Part shown: positions 1 to 17,500 of the stretch, one piece after another
How positions within the stretch are numbered: position 1 is the stretch's first letter
How the letters are laid out: the number at the start of each line of letters is the position of its first letter
Assembly: GCA_033439255.1 (NCBI GenBank)
Contig: JAVRDV010000016.1
Location: 372,001 to 436,000, forward strand
DNA length: 64,000 bases
Direction: 5' to 3'
From: Hericium rajendrae
Taxonomy: Eukaryota; Basidiomycota; Agaricomycetes; Russulales; Hericiaceae
Position numbers and translations under genes: made by a program
The notes under the pieces: generated by a model
Database searches by the model: none
Told to the model about the DNA's origin: nothing
Seen by the model: only the letters and a program-made list of their open reading frames with translations

Positions 1-1301
1 CAACTTCAAGGTCTTTCATGATGACGCACTCTGGAGTCGCATACAATGGCGCTGGCGCACGGGGCGACGCGGCGCGGACGTACAGCGTCGTTCTCGACCC
101 GCATCACATCTGAGTACGTTCTTGGGCACCCGATCGACACAAACTCACGCCGCCAACACGCCGTCCCGGACTGGGTTGGGTACAAGTGCAACCATCAGCG
201 CATGTACTTACCGCCCGAAGAATCATTTCACTATGCCGCCGCATCTCGAAAATCCGTCTTTCAGACATGCATGGGTGCTGCTGTGGAGACGAAGTGGGCC
301 AGCCGCATCCCCGATCTGCCTTTGCGAAGTAAGCAGAGCTGCCATTATAAGGTTTTCGACGCGGACAGACGCCCGAGACACCTCGACGAGGACTCAAAGT
401 GCTTGGAGTCTGCCCGCTTTGGGATGACAGCCGCCACGTATCCCATCACGCACATCTTCCAATTGGCGGCCTGCCCAGTGTCCACCCTCACTCGGATGAC
501 ACATCCTCACCTTCGGTTTAGTCTGATGTACGGGCACGTACGGCCAGCATCCGTTCAGCGGTTGAACATGTCGGCGGCCGATGTGTGGGCAAAAGGTGAG
601 CATGGGCCCACGTATCATTTGTGATTCAAACAGTGTCGCGTCTTCAAATGCAACAAAGATGCGGCGCGATTGCACGCGCATTAGCGAGAGTATACTGGCA
701 AAGCATCGGGTGATGTGAGCAGCTAAGAAGTCTGTGCAGGGAGTAAGTCGACAAAGTCAGAAATGCAGCAATTGGCAAGAAGTTCTGACAGGTATTTTAC
801 TACCCGCCGCGCCGGGCATACCGTTGCATCCGTTCATTCCGCTTCTGCACGACGGCAGCCTTCGTACTTCATCATTGCTCCCAGTTCTCGAGAACGATTA
901 ATTCCTGCAGGACAGTCTTCAGCACCTTCAAGTTGATGCAGTCCAAGCATAATGACTTGCGCTGTTTGTCACAGCCCTCTGAGGAACTTCCACTTCGTAC
1001 AGAATCTTATGAACTCCTGTATCCATTTCTATATTTCTGAGGCGCGCAGAGTTACTGTCTCGTCTAGAGGTGATGTTTCTGTGTTCTTTAATATTTATCT
1101 CGACGAATACTGCAGAGGCGCCGAACCTTTGGCTGGAGCCTTGCACCCGTTTCCCTCCGGCGGCCTCGGCAATCCCGGCCATCAAGATTACATACCCCGC
1201 TTGACCCCGCCAACTGGCGAGTGCTCTCGTAGACATCGATCAGCAAGTTGAACAACAAGCAAGGCTGACACGTTGAACAGAGACACGGGCTCGGGCTCAA
1301 G
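1..1301. other. Window start, no recognisable gene
   Basis: No frame gives a recognisable protein. The longest open frame (46-624, + strand) has no domain-like pattern, no matching splice structure and overlaps equally long open frames on the other strand, so it is not called. The last few hundred bases before 1302 would hold the promoter and 5' leader of RPC1; no clear TATA box is seen. The edge of a gene lying to the left cannot be excluded. Confidence 0.5.
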
Positions 1302-6673
<5,372 letters not shown>

Positions 6674-7977
6674 TTTCCGTGCTCTTTGTTTTAGATACCC
6701 CTTGTATTTTGGAATGCTGTCATGTTTTGCACACTGGAATGCTATCGTTTGCTTTGAGACAGATAGACAGCCCATTCAGTCCTTTTATGGATCTCATGAG
6801 GAGCCAGACGTTCTGCCAAGTGGTGTGGCTATTACGGCTTAGACCCGAGGCGCAGTGTCTCCACGGCCGAGCGGGATGACCTGTGATATAAATTTTCAAG
6901 GATGGCGATAGATCTGGACGTACTGACACAGAACTCCTGCCTCGAAAGACGGGGATCGACAGGGGAAGGTCGTATCGGAAGCCGCGCAGCGGCGATCAAG
7001 AACCTGCAAATCCGCTTTTTTGCGTCCTCTGGATTTTCCCCATCCATCCATGCGTCCTTCGACGGAATGCTCGTTTAGGCCTTGAATGCTTACATCTAGA
7101 CGCATGGAGATGCGTTGTCGGACGTGCGATTTGACCGCACGTACATGTATTCAGATGGGGAAGCTATGGTTCAGATGCTTCGCGTCTAAATTGAGATCCT
7201 AGGAAGTCCAAAGACGGAGACGCTACTCAGGGATACTCCTCAAAAGAGCACGACCGGTGTTTTGAGGCGACGCACGATAAGACCTGTCTTTATCGCTGTT
7301 GGTGTGACGTGGCGTGAACGCCTGCCAGCCGCCCGCTGCTGTTGAAGAGCATATTCACCGACCGGACAAGACGCCCTAACTGGAATCACCGGCGCCGTCC
7401 TGGGATTCGGCCACAGCACGGAGTTCAGAAAGCTTTTTGGCTTACTTAGAAGGTTTGGGTTGCGACTGGTAGGTGATCTAGTTGTTACGAGCTCGAGCCG
7501 GAGCGATACGCCATGGCCCGAGGGAGTCCTGTAGGACGAAGATTGGGTCAAGTGTCTACTCTGCCAAGGCAAGGCAAGCGCAAACCCAGATTCCCTGCAA
7601 GATCTAGGTTTGATAGACCTGATGTGTCATGAAGACAGAAACAGAAACACTGCACATGGGATACGTACCATATTCGAGTCCTGCAATACCCGTTTCTGGG
7701 GCGAAGAACGCACGATCAACTCCTACAACCTCCATGACTCGTGCATTAGCTCACCGCTGTTTGCAGATATGTGCTATCGGCCGAATGAGCTGCGGAAGAA
7801 TGGTGGAACCAGAAATACAGCACAGACATGTGTGGGGAAGCAGTGCAACCTGCTGCAGCGCCCTGCCGGGACCATCTCGCAGCGGCCAAAACAGGCAAAT
7901 GACGCAGATCGCGCACAGCATGCGCTCACTATAAAGCATCCAGCGCTCTTGCTCTCGACGCCAACCACCCATAACCT
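6674..7977. other. Intergenic region between RPC1 and the 7978 gene
   Basis: About 1.3 kb lying downstream of RPC1 and upstream of the next gene on the same strand. Open frames here (for example 7240-7572 on the minus strand and 7610-8149 on the plus strand) have no protein-like features. The last 100 bp before 7978 is pyrimidine/CA rich, as expected for a fungal 5' leader. Nothing else was seen. Confidence 0.5.
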
Positions 7978-9372
7978 ATGCCCTCATCCCCCACGACCGC
8001 CCTGCCCGTCCACGACAGTGACGGACGCCTCACCGAAGACTACGTGCAGAATGCGTTCCATAGCTACCTCAAGTCGTCGCTCGCGCAGGCTAAAGCCGAG
8101 CGCCTCGTCGATGTCGACATGCTCAGCAGCGCAGAGGGCGATCTTATGATCACAGGTTCGTGGCAGGGCGACATCTATTTCGTGAACCCTTTGTGCCAGG
8201 CTTTATCGACAATTTGGCACAGACGATTCACGATGTAGAGAGGCAGATTACCCCTCTCTACGGCACCTACCAGCTACTAACTATCCTCCCCAGGCCCTGC
8301 GCTCTGCCTCTACTTCGCCGCACTGCGCTGCACGACCAACCCGCCCTCCGTCCCCCTCCCCCGCCTCTCCAAATCGACCCCCGCCCTCGACCTCTCCCCC
8401 CAGAACTGCCCGCGCACCTTCCTCCCCTTCCTGCACATCTGGTGCACCACCGTCCCCGACATCCAGACGCTCCCGCCCGAGCAGCAGCACGACCTCGCGC
8501 GCACGATCTGCGGCCTGCCGCCGCTCGCGCCGCCGCAGCCGCCCGCGCTCGCGCGGCTCGCCGCGGACCTCAAGGCCGTCGCGATCGAGATCAGCCAGCG
8601 CCGCTCCTTCCAGGACCGCTACGCGCTCGACCTGCAGGCCGCGCTCGACGCGGGCGGCGGCGGCGGCGGCGGCGTCGCGAAGAAGGCATCGTTCGTCCCC
8701 CCGCCGGCGTACACGCCCTCGCCCACCGCGTCCGACTTCTCCCTCCCCCCTCCCGCGAAACCCCCGCCCGCGCCCGCGCCCCTCACGCTGCATACCCAGC
8801 GGCCGGAGCCCGAGCCGCAGACCCCCTCGCTCCTATCCCCCGGCACGCCCGCGATCGCGCTCATCCGCGAGACGCTCTACGCAGCCCTCGGCGACGTCCT
8901 CGAACACACGCCCTCCCTCCGCCTACTCCTGCACACCGACCCGCCCCGCGCCTACTTCGCCGCCGTCGCGCTCGCCGTCCTCCGCGCGGCCCCGCGCGCC
9001 GGGCCCGTGCGCGGCGTGCTCGGGCAGGCGCTCACGCTCTCGCAGTGCCCGGAGCGGCTGCGGCCGTTCATGGCGGAGCTGTGCGCCGTGGGGCGCGAGG
9101 CGGCGCGCGTGGAGGGCGAGGACTCGGAGGCGGCCGTGCGTGCGCTGAGCGCGGGCGCGGACATCGAGGTGCCGCGCATGGAGCGCGTCGTGCGGATGCT
9201 CGAGCACGGGACGGGGAGCGCGGAGGCAAGGCGGGGCGCGCGGAGGAGCGTCGAGGGGCGCGCGGTCGCGTTTGCGAACCGCGTGAATGCGCTCGCGCTG
9301 GGGATGACGCGGCTGCCTGAGTTTCGCGAGCGGCAGAGCGAGGTGTTTAGGGTACTCGCGGGGGTGCAGTGA
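7978..9372 (+). CDS. Unrecognised protein of about 420 residues
   Basis: I do not recognise this protein. The first exon starts MPSSPTTALPVHDSDG at 7978 and runs to 8155 (ending DLMIT plus one base). A single phase-1 intron of 138 nt (8156-8293, ending ctccccag) leads into GPALCLYFAALRC, and the second exon is open to the stop at 9370-9372. The middle has a run of glycines (about 8651-8675) followed by a Pro/Ser-rich linker, then an Ala/Arg/Leu-rich, probably helical, C-terminal domain (about 8845-9370). There is no signal peptide or membrane segment. Exon 2 is extremely GC-rich at third positions, which makes long shadow frames on both strands; frame 1 is chosen because it continues exon 1 and gives the least biased protein. 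Its 3' end faces the LEU5-like gene, about 100 bp away. Confidence 0.75.
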
Positions 9373-9475
9373 TCTCTATACCCGCATTTTGTGTTATTGT
9401 GTTACCTTATTCTTGTGTATTGATACGAACTGTAGCTAATGCAATGCGAGCGGACCATGTATGTCTGTATGTACA

Positions 9476-10714
9476 CTACACCTCCAACACCCGCTTCATC
9501 CCGACCCACGTCGCAAAGCTGACCGCATTCATCGGCACGACCTTCAGATACCCAATGCTCAGCCCGACATAAAACGCGCGCCACCCGCCGCGCGCCCACA
9601 CCGCTTGCACGGTCTCGCCCCAGCGCAGCCAGCGCTCCGGCCGCGTGAGCCCGCCGACCTGCATCTGGCGGCGCACGACCTCGAACGGGTACGACACCGT
9701 CTGCGCGAGCGCGCCGCTGAGCGCGCCGATCGCGAGGTCGTGCGCGGGCGTCGGCCGGCCGTGCGGCGGGAGGAAGTGCGCGCGCAGCGCGCCCCACGCG
9801 AGGAACGCGGTGCCCGCGTAGGGCACCATGCCCGCGAGGCTGACGGTGAAGCCGCGGTAGAACTTGAGGAGCGGCGCGCGGAAGAAGAGCGCGCGGGTGC
9901 TGGGGGCGGGCGGGAGGCTGCCGCCCTCGTGGTAGATCGTGTGTGCGGCGGAGAGGAAGGTCGGGCGCGGGGGGAGCGGGTGCGCGGTGGGGAGGCGGGT
10001 GTGCGGCGGGGTGGCGATGGAGGGCACGGCGCGGGTTTGGAAGGCCATGCGCACGCGGATGAGCTCGAGCGGGTATGTGAAGAAGACGGAGATGGCGCCT
10101 GTGCGCGCGTGAGTAGCGTTGGGCAGCGCAAGGGCGGGCGGGCGTACCGGACGTGGCGCCTGCGGCGAAGCGGCGGAAGTTCGTCTCTGATGCGCGCGTG
10201 GGCATGAGGATCTGTGGGCTGTGAGTCGGGGAAGACGGGCGGGGGGAGCGGGCTGACGGAGTGCATCTTATCGTATGCTACGAATTTGACGGCGGCGTAG
10301 GGGAACACGCGGATGAGTGTCGCGGAGTGGCCCTGCAGCAGACCGCGGACGCCTGATTCCCTGTATATCTGTGAAGCCGCTCTGAACGCGCCGCTCCATG
10401 TTCCTGCAGCCCATGAGCAAGATGTCAGGGCACACGACGGAGCACGCACCTGCGTATTTCTGGAAATCAGGATTCGATGCCTGGAAGAGGATTTTGACTC
10501 TGTCGAGAGGCGCAACCACCGTCTTTGCCTGCAAATATCATGTCCATATATCAGCGTGCAAATGCGAGATTAGATGAGCACGCACGACGCAGCCTGCGAC
10601 GCCGCCGGCGATGCCTGAGCGGACAAAGTGGGGGACAGTCTGGAGCCTTGCGGACTTGCGTTTCTGTGCGCTCGTGCTGGGCTGTGCATCGAGTAGGGCG
10701 GCATCTGAACTCAT
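9476..10714 (-). CDS. LEU5: Mitochondrial carrier, LEU5/SLC25A16-like (probable CoA or CoA-precursor transporter)
   Basis: A six-helix mitochondrial carrier family protein of the inner membrane. The start at 10714 gives [20 protein letters not shown], then [17 protein letters not shown]. After a 57-nt intron (10529-10585) it continues [16 protein letters not shown], the first PxD-x-x-[KR] signature. The second repeat carries YPLELIRVR and the third [12 protein letters not shown], so all three carrier signatures are visible. It ends GMKRVLEV at 9476. Four introns restore the frame. The opening signature and overall order match the yeast Leu5 / human SLC25A16 (Graves disease carrier) group, which is linked to mitochondrial coenzyme A; the exact substrate is inference. 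A Pro-rich insertion lies between helices 3 and 4 (about 9900-10050). The gene is divergent from HOP2, with 199 bp between the start codons. Confidence 0.88.
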
Positions 10715-10913
10715 GGAACGACACTGGCGAGCAGCCCTGCACGTCCCGACGCTGAGGGTGGAAGATAAAGTGTCGTGTGGGGCTCCACACGCCCGCAGCT
10801 GATTTCATGACTCACGTGCCTTGGCGACCGACGCGACGCGCTCCGGCCGCGGATCTTCTTCTTGCCATCTTCACCATCGACCACCACCAGCTGACCTCTT
10901 CAAGTCTCTAACG
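10715..10913. promoter_or_regulatory. Short bidirectional promoter between LEU5-like gene and HOP2
   Basis: Only 199 bp separate the divergent start codons at 10714 (minus) and 10914 (plus), so both genes must share this stretch for initiation. The half nearer HOP2 is rich in CCACC/TCTTC pyrimidine tracts. No TATA box was seen. Confidence 0.5.
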
Positions 10914-12020
10914 ATGTCCAAAGCCAAGTCGGATGTGAAGGTGATAAAGGGCCAGGAAGGTGCGTGGGGCATTGATCTCCCGTCGCGGTCGACGCTCACA
11001 TCCTCCCGACAGCCGAAGACAGAGTCCTCGAATACATCAAGCGGGTATGTCTGTTTCTTTTCTTGCGTCTATGCGAAAAATCACAGCGCATGCCGTCAGA
11101 TGAACCGCCCCTTCGGCGCCGTCGACGTCTCTGCGAACCTCAAAGGCGCAGTCCCGAAAACAGCAACACAGAAGATCCTGCTCGCACTCTCGGACAAGGG
11201 TCAGGTCACGCAGAAAGTATACGGTCAGTGCGTCCGTCACAATTTAAGTGAACTGAGCGCATATATGCGCCTGTCATATACAGGCAAGACAACATTCTTC
11301 GTCGCGAACCAGAATAATGTCGAAGCGATGCCGGATGAGAAGGCCAAAGCGATAGAAGCGGAGACCAAGACGCTCGAAGAGGATAATAGGCTGCTAGTAG
11401 CGGAGATCAAGACTGCGACTGCTGGTGCGTGGCCGGCATTCTTCCCGTCTGCCCTTATTCCCGCGTCTCACCATATGCTATATGCGCATGCCCTATATCT
11501 GTTCGGCGCCGGAACGCAGAACTCTCCAAACTCAAGAGCACACCCACGGACGCAGAGCTCGCGGAGAAGATATCCGAAACCGACGCGACGGTGCGTGTGC
11601 TCTTTCTATCCCCAGCGCGCCCTGTATCCATCTACGCACCCGCAGACCGAGAAGCTCCTCAAGCACCTCGAGCCCCTGCGCTCGGGCACCCCGCTCGTCT
11701 CCGCTGCCGAGCTCGAGCTGCTCGACGTAGAGTGGACGAAGTGGCGCGCCGAGTGGGTGCGGCGACGCAAGATCTTCCTGACGTACGTTGCTCATTTTTG
11801 TCTCCTCCCGCTCTTCTCGTGGTGCTTTCTTCCGTACCGGAAGCATATAGACGTGCTTCTCCCTTTTGTCTGCAGGTTCTGGTCCCTTGCATCGGACAGC
11901 CTCTCACCGCAGGACGCGAAAGAGCTCGCGGAAGACCTCGGCATCGAGTACGACACGCCTGAACATGTTACTCTCGAGCGCGGGCCGCTGTGCGCCATTT
12001 CAACTGGCAGGAAGAAATGA
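10914..12020 (+). CDS. HOP2: Meiotic homologous-pairing protein HOP2 (TBPIP/PSMC3IP family)
   Basis: Hop2 acts with Mnd1 in meiotic nuclei to help Dmc1/Rad51 pair homologous chromosomes. Joining exons over five short introns gives about 230 residues: MSKAKSDVKVIKGQE, then the winged-helix domain (EYIKRMNRPFGAVDVSANL ... ATQKILLALSDKGQV), then the KVYGKTTFFVANQNN strand that is typical of the family. A coiled coil follows (KAKAIEAETKTLEEDNRL ... AELSKLKSTPT), and the C-terminal region EWTKWRAEWVRRRKIF ends in ISTGRKK at 12018-12020. The order of winged helix, coiled coil and basic C-terminus matches Hop2 and its length is normal for the family. The start at 10914 is the first ATG in frame with the winged helix. 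Nothing in it looks broken. Expression is expected in basidia during meiosis, from family knowledge only. Confidence 0.92.
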   Translation: MSKAKSDVKVIKGQEGAWGIDLPSRSTLTSSRQPKTESSNTSSGYVCFFSCVYAKNHSACRQMNRPFGAVDVSANLKGAVPKTATQKILLALSDKGQVTQKVYGQCVRHNLSELSAYMRLSYTGKTTFFVANQNNVEAMPDEKAKAIEAETKTLEEDNRLLVAEIKTATAGAWPAFFPSALIPASHHMLYAHALYLFGAGTQNSPNSRAHPRTQSSRRRYPKPTRRCVCSFYPQRALYPSTHPQTEKLLKHLEPLRSGTPLVSAAELELLDVEWTKWRAEWVRRRKIFLTYVAHFCLLPLFSWCFLPYRKHIDVLLPFVCRFWSLASDSLSPQDAKELAEDLGIEYDTPEHVTLERGPLCAISTGRKK

Positions 12021-12467
12021 GGGGCATCGAAGGTCCTCTTCTCCGACTTCCGGAGACTAGCGCTCGACTTTGCTTTTTTACAGAGGTTGACATCTCGCCC
12101 CTCTGTTTTGCTCTGGCTCTCTTGCTGCTGCTATCCTTGTTCTTCGACTGCTCGCTTTTGCTCTTGTCCATTCGCTCTGCTCTCGAATCTGCTTTGCCCG
12201 TCCCGCCTTGTATGCTGTATCTTTCATCCCGACGTTACACGCACAGAACGCAGCATGTTCTATATCACACAGTAGCAATATCAATAACCTAAAACCATGG
12301 CTACAAAACCAGACAATGACATTCGCACAAACGGACAGAATCGCAGAAAAAAGAAATAAAAGTGAGCAACCGACAGAAAATCCAGCAAAGCGACAACAGG
12401 GCAGAGATAGAGTGAACGCAAGGGAACGGGATATACAGCATGTACAGATATAGACACGATACCGGCC
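12021..12467. other. Convergent 3' region between HOP2 and DSN1
   Basis: 447 bp holding the 3' untranslated regions of two converging genes. The part after 12290 is A-rich on the plus strand, with T-rich mRNA sense for the minus-strand gene. No further gene was seen. Confidence 0.5.
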
Positions 12468-14589
12468 TCAGCGCGTGCGCCGCGGCGTCCCCGGCGGCTT
12501 GCGCGGCGTCGGCGGCGGCACGACGCCCGCCGTGAGCCGCCGCTCCGCGAGCGCGCCGCCCCCGCGCGCGACCTCGCGCTGCGCGCGCCGCGCGGCGTCG
12601 CTCACCTGCCCCGGCGGGCGCGCCATGTCGATGCGCGAGAGCGCGCGGAAGAGGTCGATGGGGTCCGCCGCGGGCGCGGTGGGCGCGCGCAGCGGGAGGT
12701 ACGCGGAGAGCGCGGAGGGGGGCGCGGGCGCGGCGGGCGCTTGGGTGCGCGCGTGCAGGGTGAGGCTGAGGAGCGCGAAGCGCTGGTCGAGGTCGATTTC
12801 TGCGACGGAGGTGATTTGCGCGGAGGTGTGTGTGAGGGAGTGCAGGTGGTCGATCTAGTGTTAGCTGAACGATTAGCTAGGGAAGGATGTGAGAAAGGAT
12901 GTCGACGTACGGTGTATGGCAGGCCATTTATTCGTCTGCTCAATGCGCTCTCCTCGTTCGAACCCTCCGCGAGAACCCTGCGCGCGAGCTGGACCCCATC
13001 CTCGCCTCGGAAAACATCCGGCAGCTCGGCATCGCGTGGCTCGAAGTCATCTAGCGGATCGGCGCGCTGCTTGCCTTTCGCCTTGGAAGATCCCGAGCGC
13101 GATTGTCGACTGCGCTCGATGTCCGCGACGACAGCCGCCTGATGTGTGTTGTAGAACTCCGTCACTTCGCGCCAGGCCTCCTCCTCAGCGTTCGCCCTGT
13201 CAAGTGGGCAAATTGTGTTAGATCAAATAGCGATCACCGAATCGAAATAAGCGCACTGAGCAATGTCGGCGGAAAACTTGACCTCTCTCGCCCTGTTCTT
13301 CACGTTCTGCTCATTCTCCTTCAATTTTGGGGGTATCTCGCCCTCCGGCGTCGACGGACTCATACCGCCCACGTCGATCTGCCTATCCGCCAGCATCCTG
13401 ACCACATCGTCCATCGCTTCCTTCAGCAGTTGTTTCCCTTCCTCCGACAACGGTGGATCTTTCCCATTATCCTTTAACGTATGCCGTTTTGACGGTGTTG
13501 ATGTCGGGTCGGGGTATCGTTCGGATATCGAGCGCGATGCACACCAGATGAGGAGCTGTCGCTGTCTGAGTGCCTCGGGCTGTTCAGCGTCGATGTGCTT
13601 GAAGAAACTGGAGTCGCCGACTGACGAATGGGGGGTTGCTGAGTGCGAGAAATAAAGCATAAAACAAAGGCGTTGAGCGCATCGCTGGGGAAACGGACAT
13701 ACAGTCTAAAGCGAGGGAGGACTGCTCACTGATGATACCCTGCGTCGCAAAGCTAGTACTCGTCCGCTTCCCGCGCATGCTGAGGGAGCTCCGCCGTCTG
13801 TGTCCCGATGCCGATGCCGGTCCCGCCCCAGAGCCCGAGGGCGCCTGCGACGCCTCCCCCCGCATCGCCTTGTTCTTCTCGATCTGGGGCGTCTCGCGCG
13901 GCGCAAGCGGCAGCAACGTGTCTTCGTGCTGCGGCTGTTTCGACTTCGAGCGGGGCTTGGACGTGGAGGGCGGCGGAAGGTGCAGGCCATTCATGGGCAT
14001 CGCGGGATGCGCGCGCGACTGCGACTGCGACTGCCGCCGCAGGTCGTCTGTCTCGGTCTCCATCTGGCGCACGTCCTCGTCGACGTCCTGCTCCGGCCGC
14101 GCGCTGCCGGGCACATCGCGCTCCTTGCCTTTGCGAGACGGCCCAGGCTCGGGCGCAGCTTTGAATCGCTTCGCGGTGGGTGCGTGGCGCGCGGGAAACG
14201 GCTGGCTGTGCGGGAGTGGCGGCGTGTGGGAGGACGTGCGGTCGGGTGGGGGCAGCGGCTGGCTCGCAGATGGCGCCTTGGTGGCTTGCGCGGACGGCGG
14301 ACGCGAGGGCTGCGCGCGGACAATGACGAGTCCGCCGGGTTGCTCTTCGCCGTTGAGCACTAAGTGGGGCATGGAGCGGGTGCGGGTGAGCAGGATCAAA
14401 TGGGTGCAGGAGCGCGAAAACGCGTACGTTTCCGTTTGTTCGACGCGCCATTCTGCGTGAAACCGCGTGAACAAGCGTTGAGAGAGGGAAAACAAAGAAA
14501 CACACGTCTTTCTTGGGTCGTTTCATCGCGTTATTGAGCGGGTTGGTGTCGTCCGCCTTCCGCTTTCCGGGAGGTTGACCGGGTGCCAT
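12468..14589 (-). CDS. DSN1: Kinetochore protein DSN1/Mis13 (MIND/Mis12 complex subunit)
   Basis: DSN1 is part of the Mis12/MIND complex, which links centromeric chromatin to the Ndc80 complex at the outer kinetochore. The start chosen at 14589 gives MAPGQPPGKRKADDTNPL. Two introns later the N-terminal half is Ser/Pro/Gln-rich and disordered (about 13750-14350). It is followed by the family's basic serine motif HRRRSSLSMRGKRTS, the kind of site regulated by Aurora B in yeast and animals. After an intron comes the Mis13 core: SSFFKHIDAEQPEALRQRQ then LLIWCASR (about 13560-13625). Helical segments continue through LKENEQNVKNRAREVKF, NTHQAAVVADIERSR and DHLHSLTHTSAQITSVAEID. The protein ends TPRKPPGTPRRTR at 12468. 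At least five introns are needed. An overlapping upstream reading frame near the start is described in the findings. Confidence 0.88.
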
Positions 14590-17500
14590 GAGGGTGTTGA
14601 GAGGGCCCCAGGAAGGTAAAGGTAGGTGAATAGGGGATGTAAAGGTCGTCGTCGTGCACGCCGTTGGCGGGGATGGCGGGATAGATGGCGGCAACGGCGG
14701 CGGGGTCGGCGGGGATGCGGATGGCGGTGAGCAAACCAACGCACAGTCGGAGTTTGAATGTACTTTCTCACCGTTCCTCTTCAATCAACGAGCCTCGCCG
14801 AGTCTCCATCTTTTACTCACAGACTCAGAGTCCACTGCTATATCGTCTTCTAGCCAGGTGCATGTTGGCGTGCATTACCTCAGTAAGCAGTCGTAAGTCC
14901 TGTGGACGTCAAGATCCAAGAACTATTGAATGCGCTCTCAGCACGACGTTGCTGCAGCGTTGATTGCTTGTGCGTCAGTCCGTCCACATGCGGATAATCC
15001 AACAGGCTCCGCATCCTTTGCTCTTCCCAGAATCGGCTCCGAGCAGGTACGTAGTTCCGAGTCGTGCTCACTTTGTAGCTGCTTCTCATGCAAGGATATG
15101 ACCCGTGCGTGATTGGTGGATGAAACAAACGAGATCAACCACTGGATGTTGACTTGAATGAGGCCTCAATTCATGGCATAGATATTCCCTACATGCAGGC
15201 CACGAGCCTGAGGCTTGGCTATCGGAAGGAGAGAAAACATGTTTCTATTTTGCGGTACGATGACCTGCCATCGACCATCGCTCAGGCCTTTCTTCAGACA
15301 GACGCCATTGGCGATGTCCCTATACTGCACATCGCAGAACTTCGATTGCAGTGATGGTCGTCCTGCCTGCCTTATGTCGTTTTATTTCTCTCACCGCCTC
15401 GGTGACCCGCGGCCTTGCTACGTGAAGAAATCGTTACAGTCAGGGGTACTGTCAAATCTGTTACAGGATACCAGCTAAGGACCATTTCCCTGATCCATGC
15501 GCTTCTTCACCGCCATTTCGATCTGAAGGCCGACGAACGCGTCATAGCGGCCCAGCTGACCGCGACCCCGTGGACAGAGGCCGCCATCGCTCTCATCAAC
15601 GCTAGCGGCCTGGGGACCGTTGCACCCCCCGTCTTGGATGCTGAGCGAGGACGGCAAGGTTCTTCCGTTCGAATACATCCTTAGGACCGCGGCGAAGGGA
15701 GCGAGAGCCCGTCTGTTGGCGAAGAGGCTACGCAGGAATTCCTCGATGATGTGTTCAAAGTCATTTGAAACTATGATCTCGAAGGTGTGCTTGGACTCTG
15801 CAGCCGTCCTGCTTGAAATATTCCCCCGACCTTGGGGTTTACCGTTGGGTGAGTGAACATCAATATTCTCAACCCTGCGACGAATGAACGCTTTTTTTTA
15901 TCTACTCATCCCATGCGTTTTTCACCCTCTTCATCTGCTGGCCATATCCAGGACTTCAAGAGCATCCCGATTGGTTGGTTTTCCGGGCCAACCAAGAGAG
16001 CGTCGCGCAAATGCATATAGCAAGGCATCATTTAAAATGGCTATCATCGCGGATTCCCCTATTCTTGAGTGGGCGTATCCACGCCGTCGGCGAGCGTTCC
16101 TTTTATCTTCCGTAAGAACAGGTAGTTCCGTTTGAATTGTTTCTTGTTGCATTGTCTCGAGCTTTGCTGTGATCACGAATGTACTAGTACTCCTGATTCG
16201 ATGAAGAACGATAGATATGTTTTCAGTGCGTTGTTGTCGATTTGATGGTCCGATTCACGCGAAGCAAGATCAACGCAGGCTGCTATCGTCTGTGGAGATT
16301 AGGCTAGTACAGCCCGCGCATTGCCCAGGATGGTCAACGGCTTCGCTGCTGTGGTAATGGAAGATGTCTTCAGACGGAATGATAGCCTTTCAACATCAAG
16401 ACAGGCTGATGACGGGCCGGTTGAATGGAAGGCACGTCAAGGACGGAGGTGACGCTGAGATGGAAAATGATCCGAAATCATGAACCGACGTCGATCTTGT
16501 TTGAATATAAACAAGCTCAGAAAGAATGCATAGTAGCAAACCACGATGAGCAGGACAGGAGAAAAGGTGGCCAGGCGCATCCTTGTATGGATTACCTGCC
16601 TGAAAGTTCTTCAGGAATGCGAACGTGGACGCATGGCGTGCATGAGCGTGCATCCTGTTCTCCTTGTGCTATCAATTGTGCAAGCTGTTGTGGGACCTAT
16701 GATGCCTCAGGAAGATCAGCGCTAGGTGCCAAAGAGCAGCACGCCCGACTATATACGATGCAATGGGCCTGCTCATCGCCGCTCGAGGTGCAAGCCCGCA
16801 GCATGTCGCGGGCCTGGGGCAGCCTGGCCTCGGAACCTGGCAATACTAAGTACGTCAATCCATGAATAAAGACAGCTGCTTACTGCAAGATCAACATCAT
16901 AGAGCATCATCGTTCTGCGTCATCGTTATGCGCAGGGACAATCTGCTGCATTGAAGCTGTCAATCTGAATAGGCTGGCATCTGCTGGCATCAGTGCGACA
17001 GGGCCCGATCTGCGAGCCTGCGAGTTGTCCACGTTTTAGGAAGATGGGATTGTCGTTGAGGTCGTCGGCGGTGATGCATTGATGGTGCAGACAACAGAGA
17101 CAGGTCGTAGTGGGAGACGCGAGCGTCATGAAATTGATGATCATTGGGCACCTGCCTATGCACCACGAGCTCGTCGCGGAGCAACATATGGACGTCTGGT
17201 GGCGGTCTCAATGCTGATTTCTAGTCGATGACTATTTCCTGTCTCTGGGTGTTGTGGAATTTATGAGCTGGGCTGCTGGTTGTGTAAGGTCTGCGGACTC
17301 GGGTAATTAGAATGTAGTGTTGCATGCGACCATGAGGCTGTTCCACCGTGAAGCACTTATACCCTTGACGGAGGCTTTGCCGAGTTGTTGTATTCAGTTT
17401 GCTTGTCACTACCCAGGCCCTGGTCCGATCCTGGGGATGCGTGGTGATTGTTCTGCTGTGTCCGAGCAGTGACGTGAAGAACGCCGAGACGAACTTCTGG

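Noticed and set aside
46-624. 192-codon open frame at the window start
   Set aside because: No domain-like composition, no splice continuity, and it competes with long open frames on the other strand.
8156-8293. Two-intron model with a 35-nt middle exon (FIDNLAQTIHD)
   Set aside because: The phases do not match the downstream exon; one 138-nt phase-1 intron does.
8160-9320. 386-codon Arg/Pro/Ala-rich plus-strand frame
   Set aside because: Shadow of the real frame (7978-9372) caused by extreme GC at third positions.
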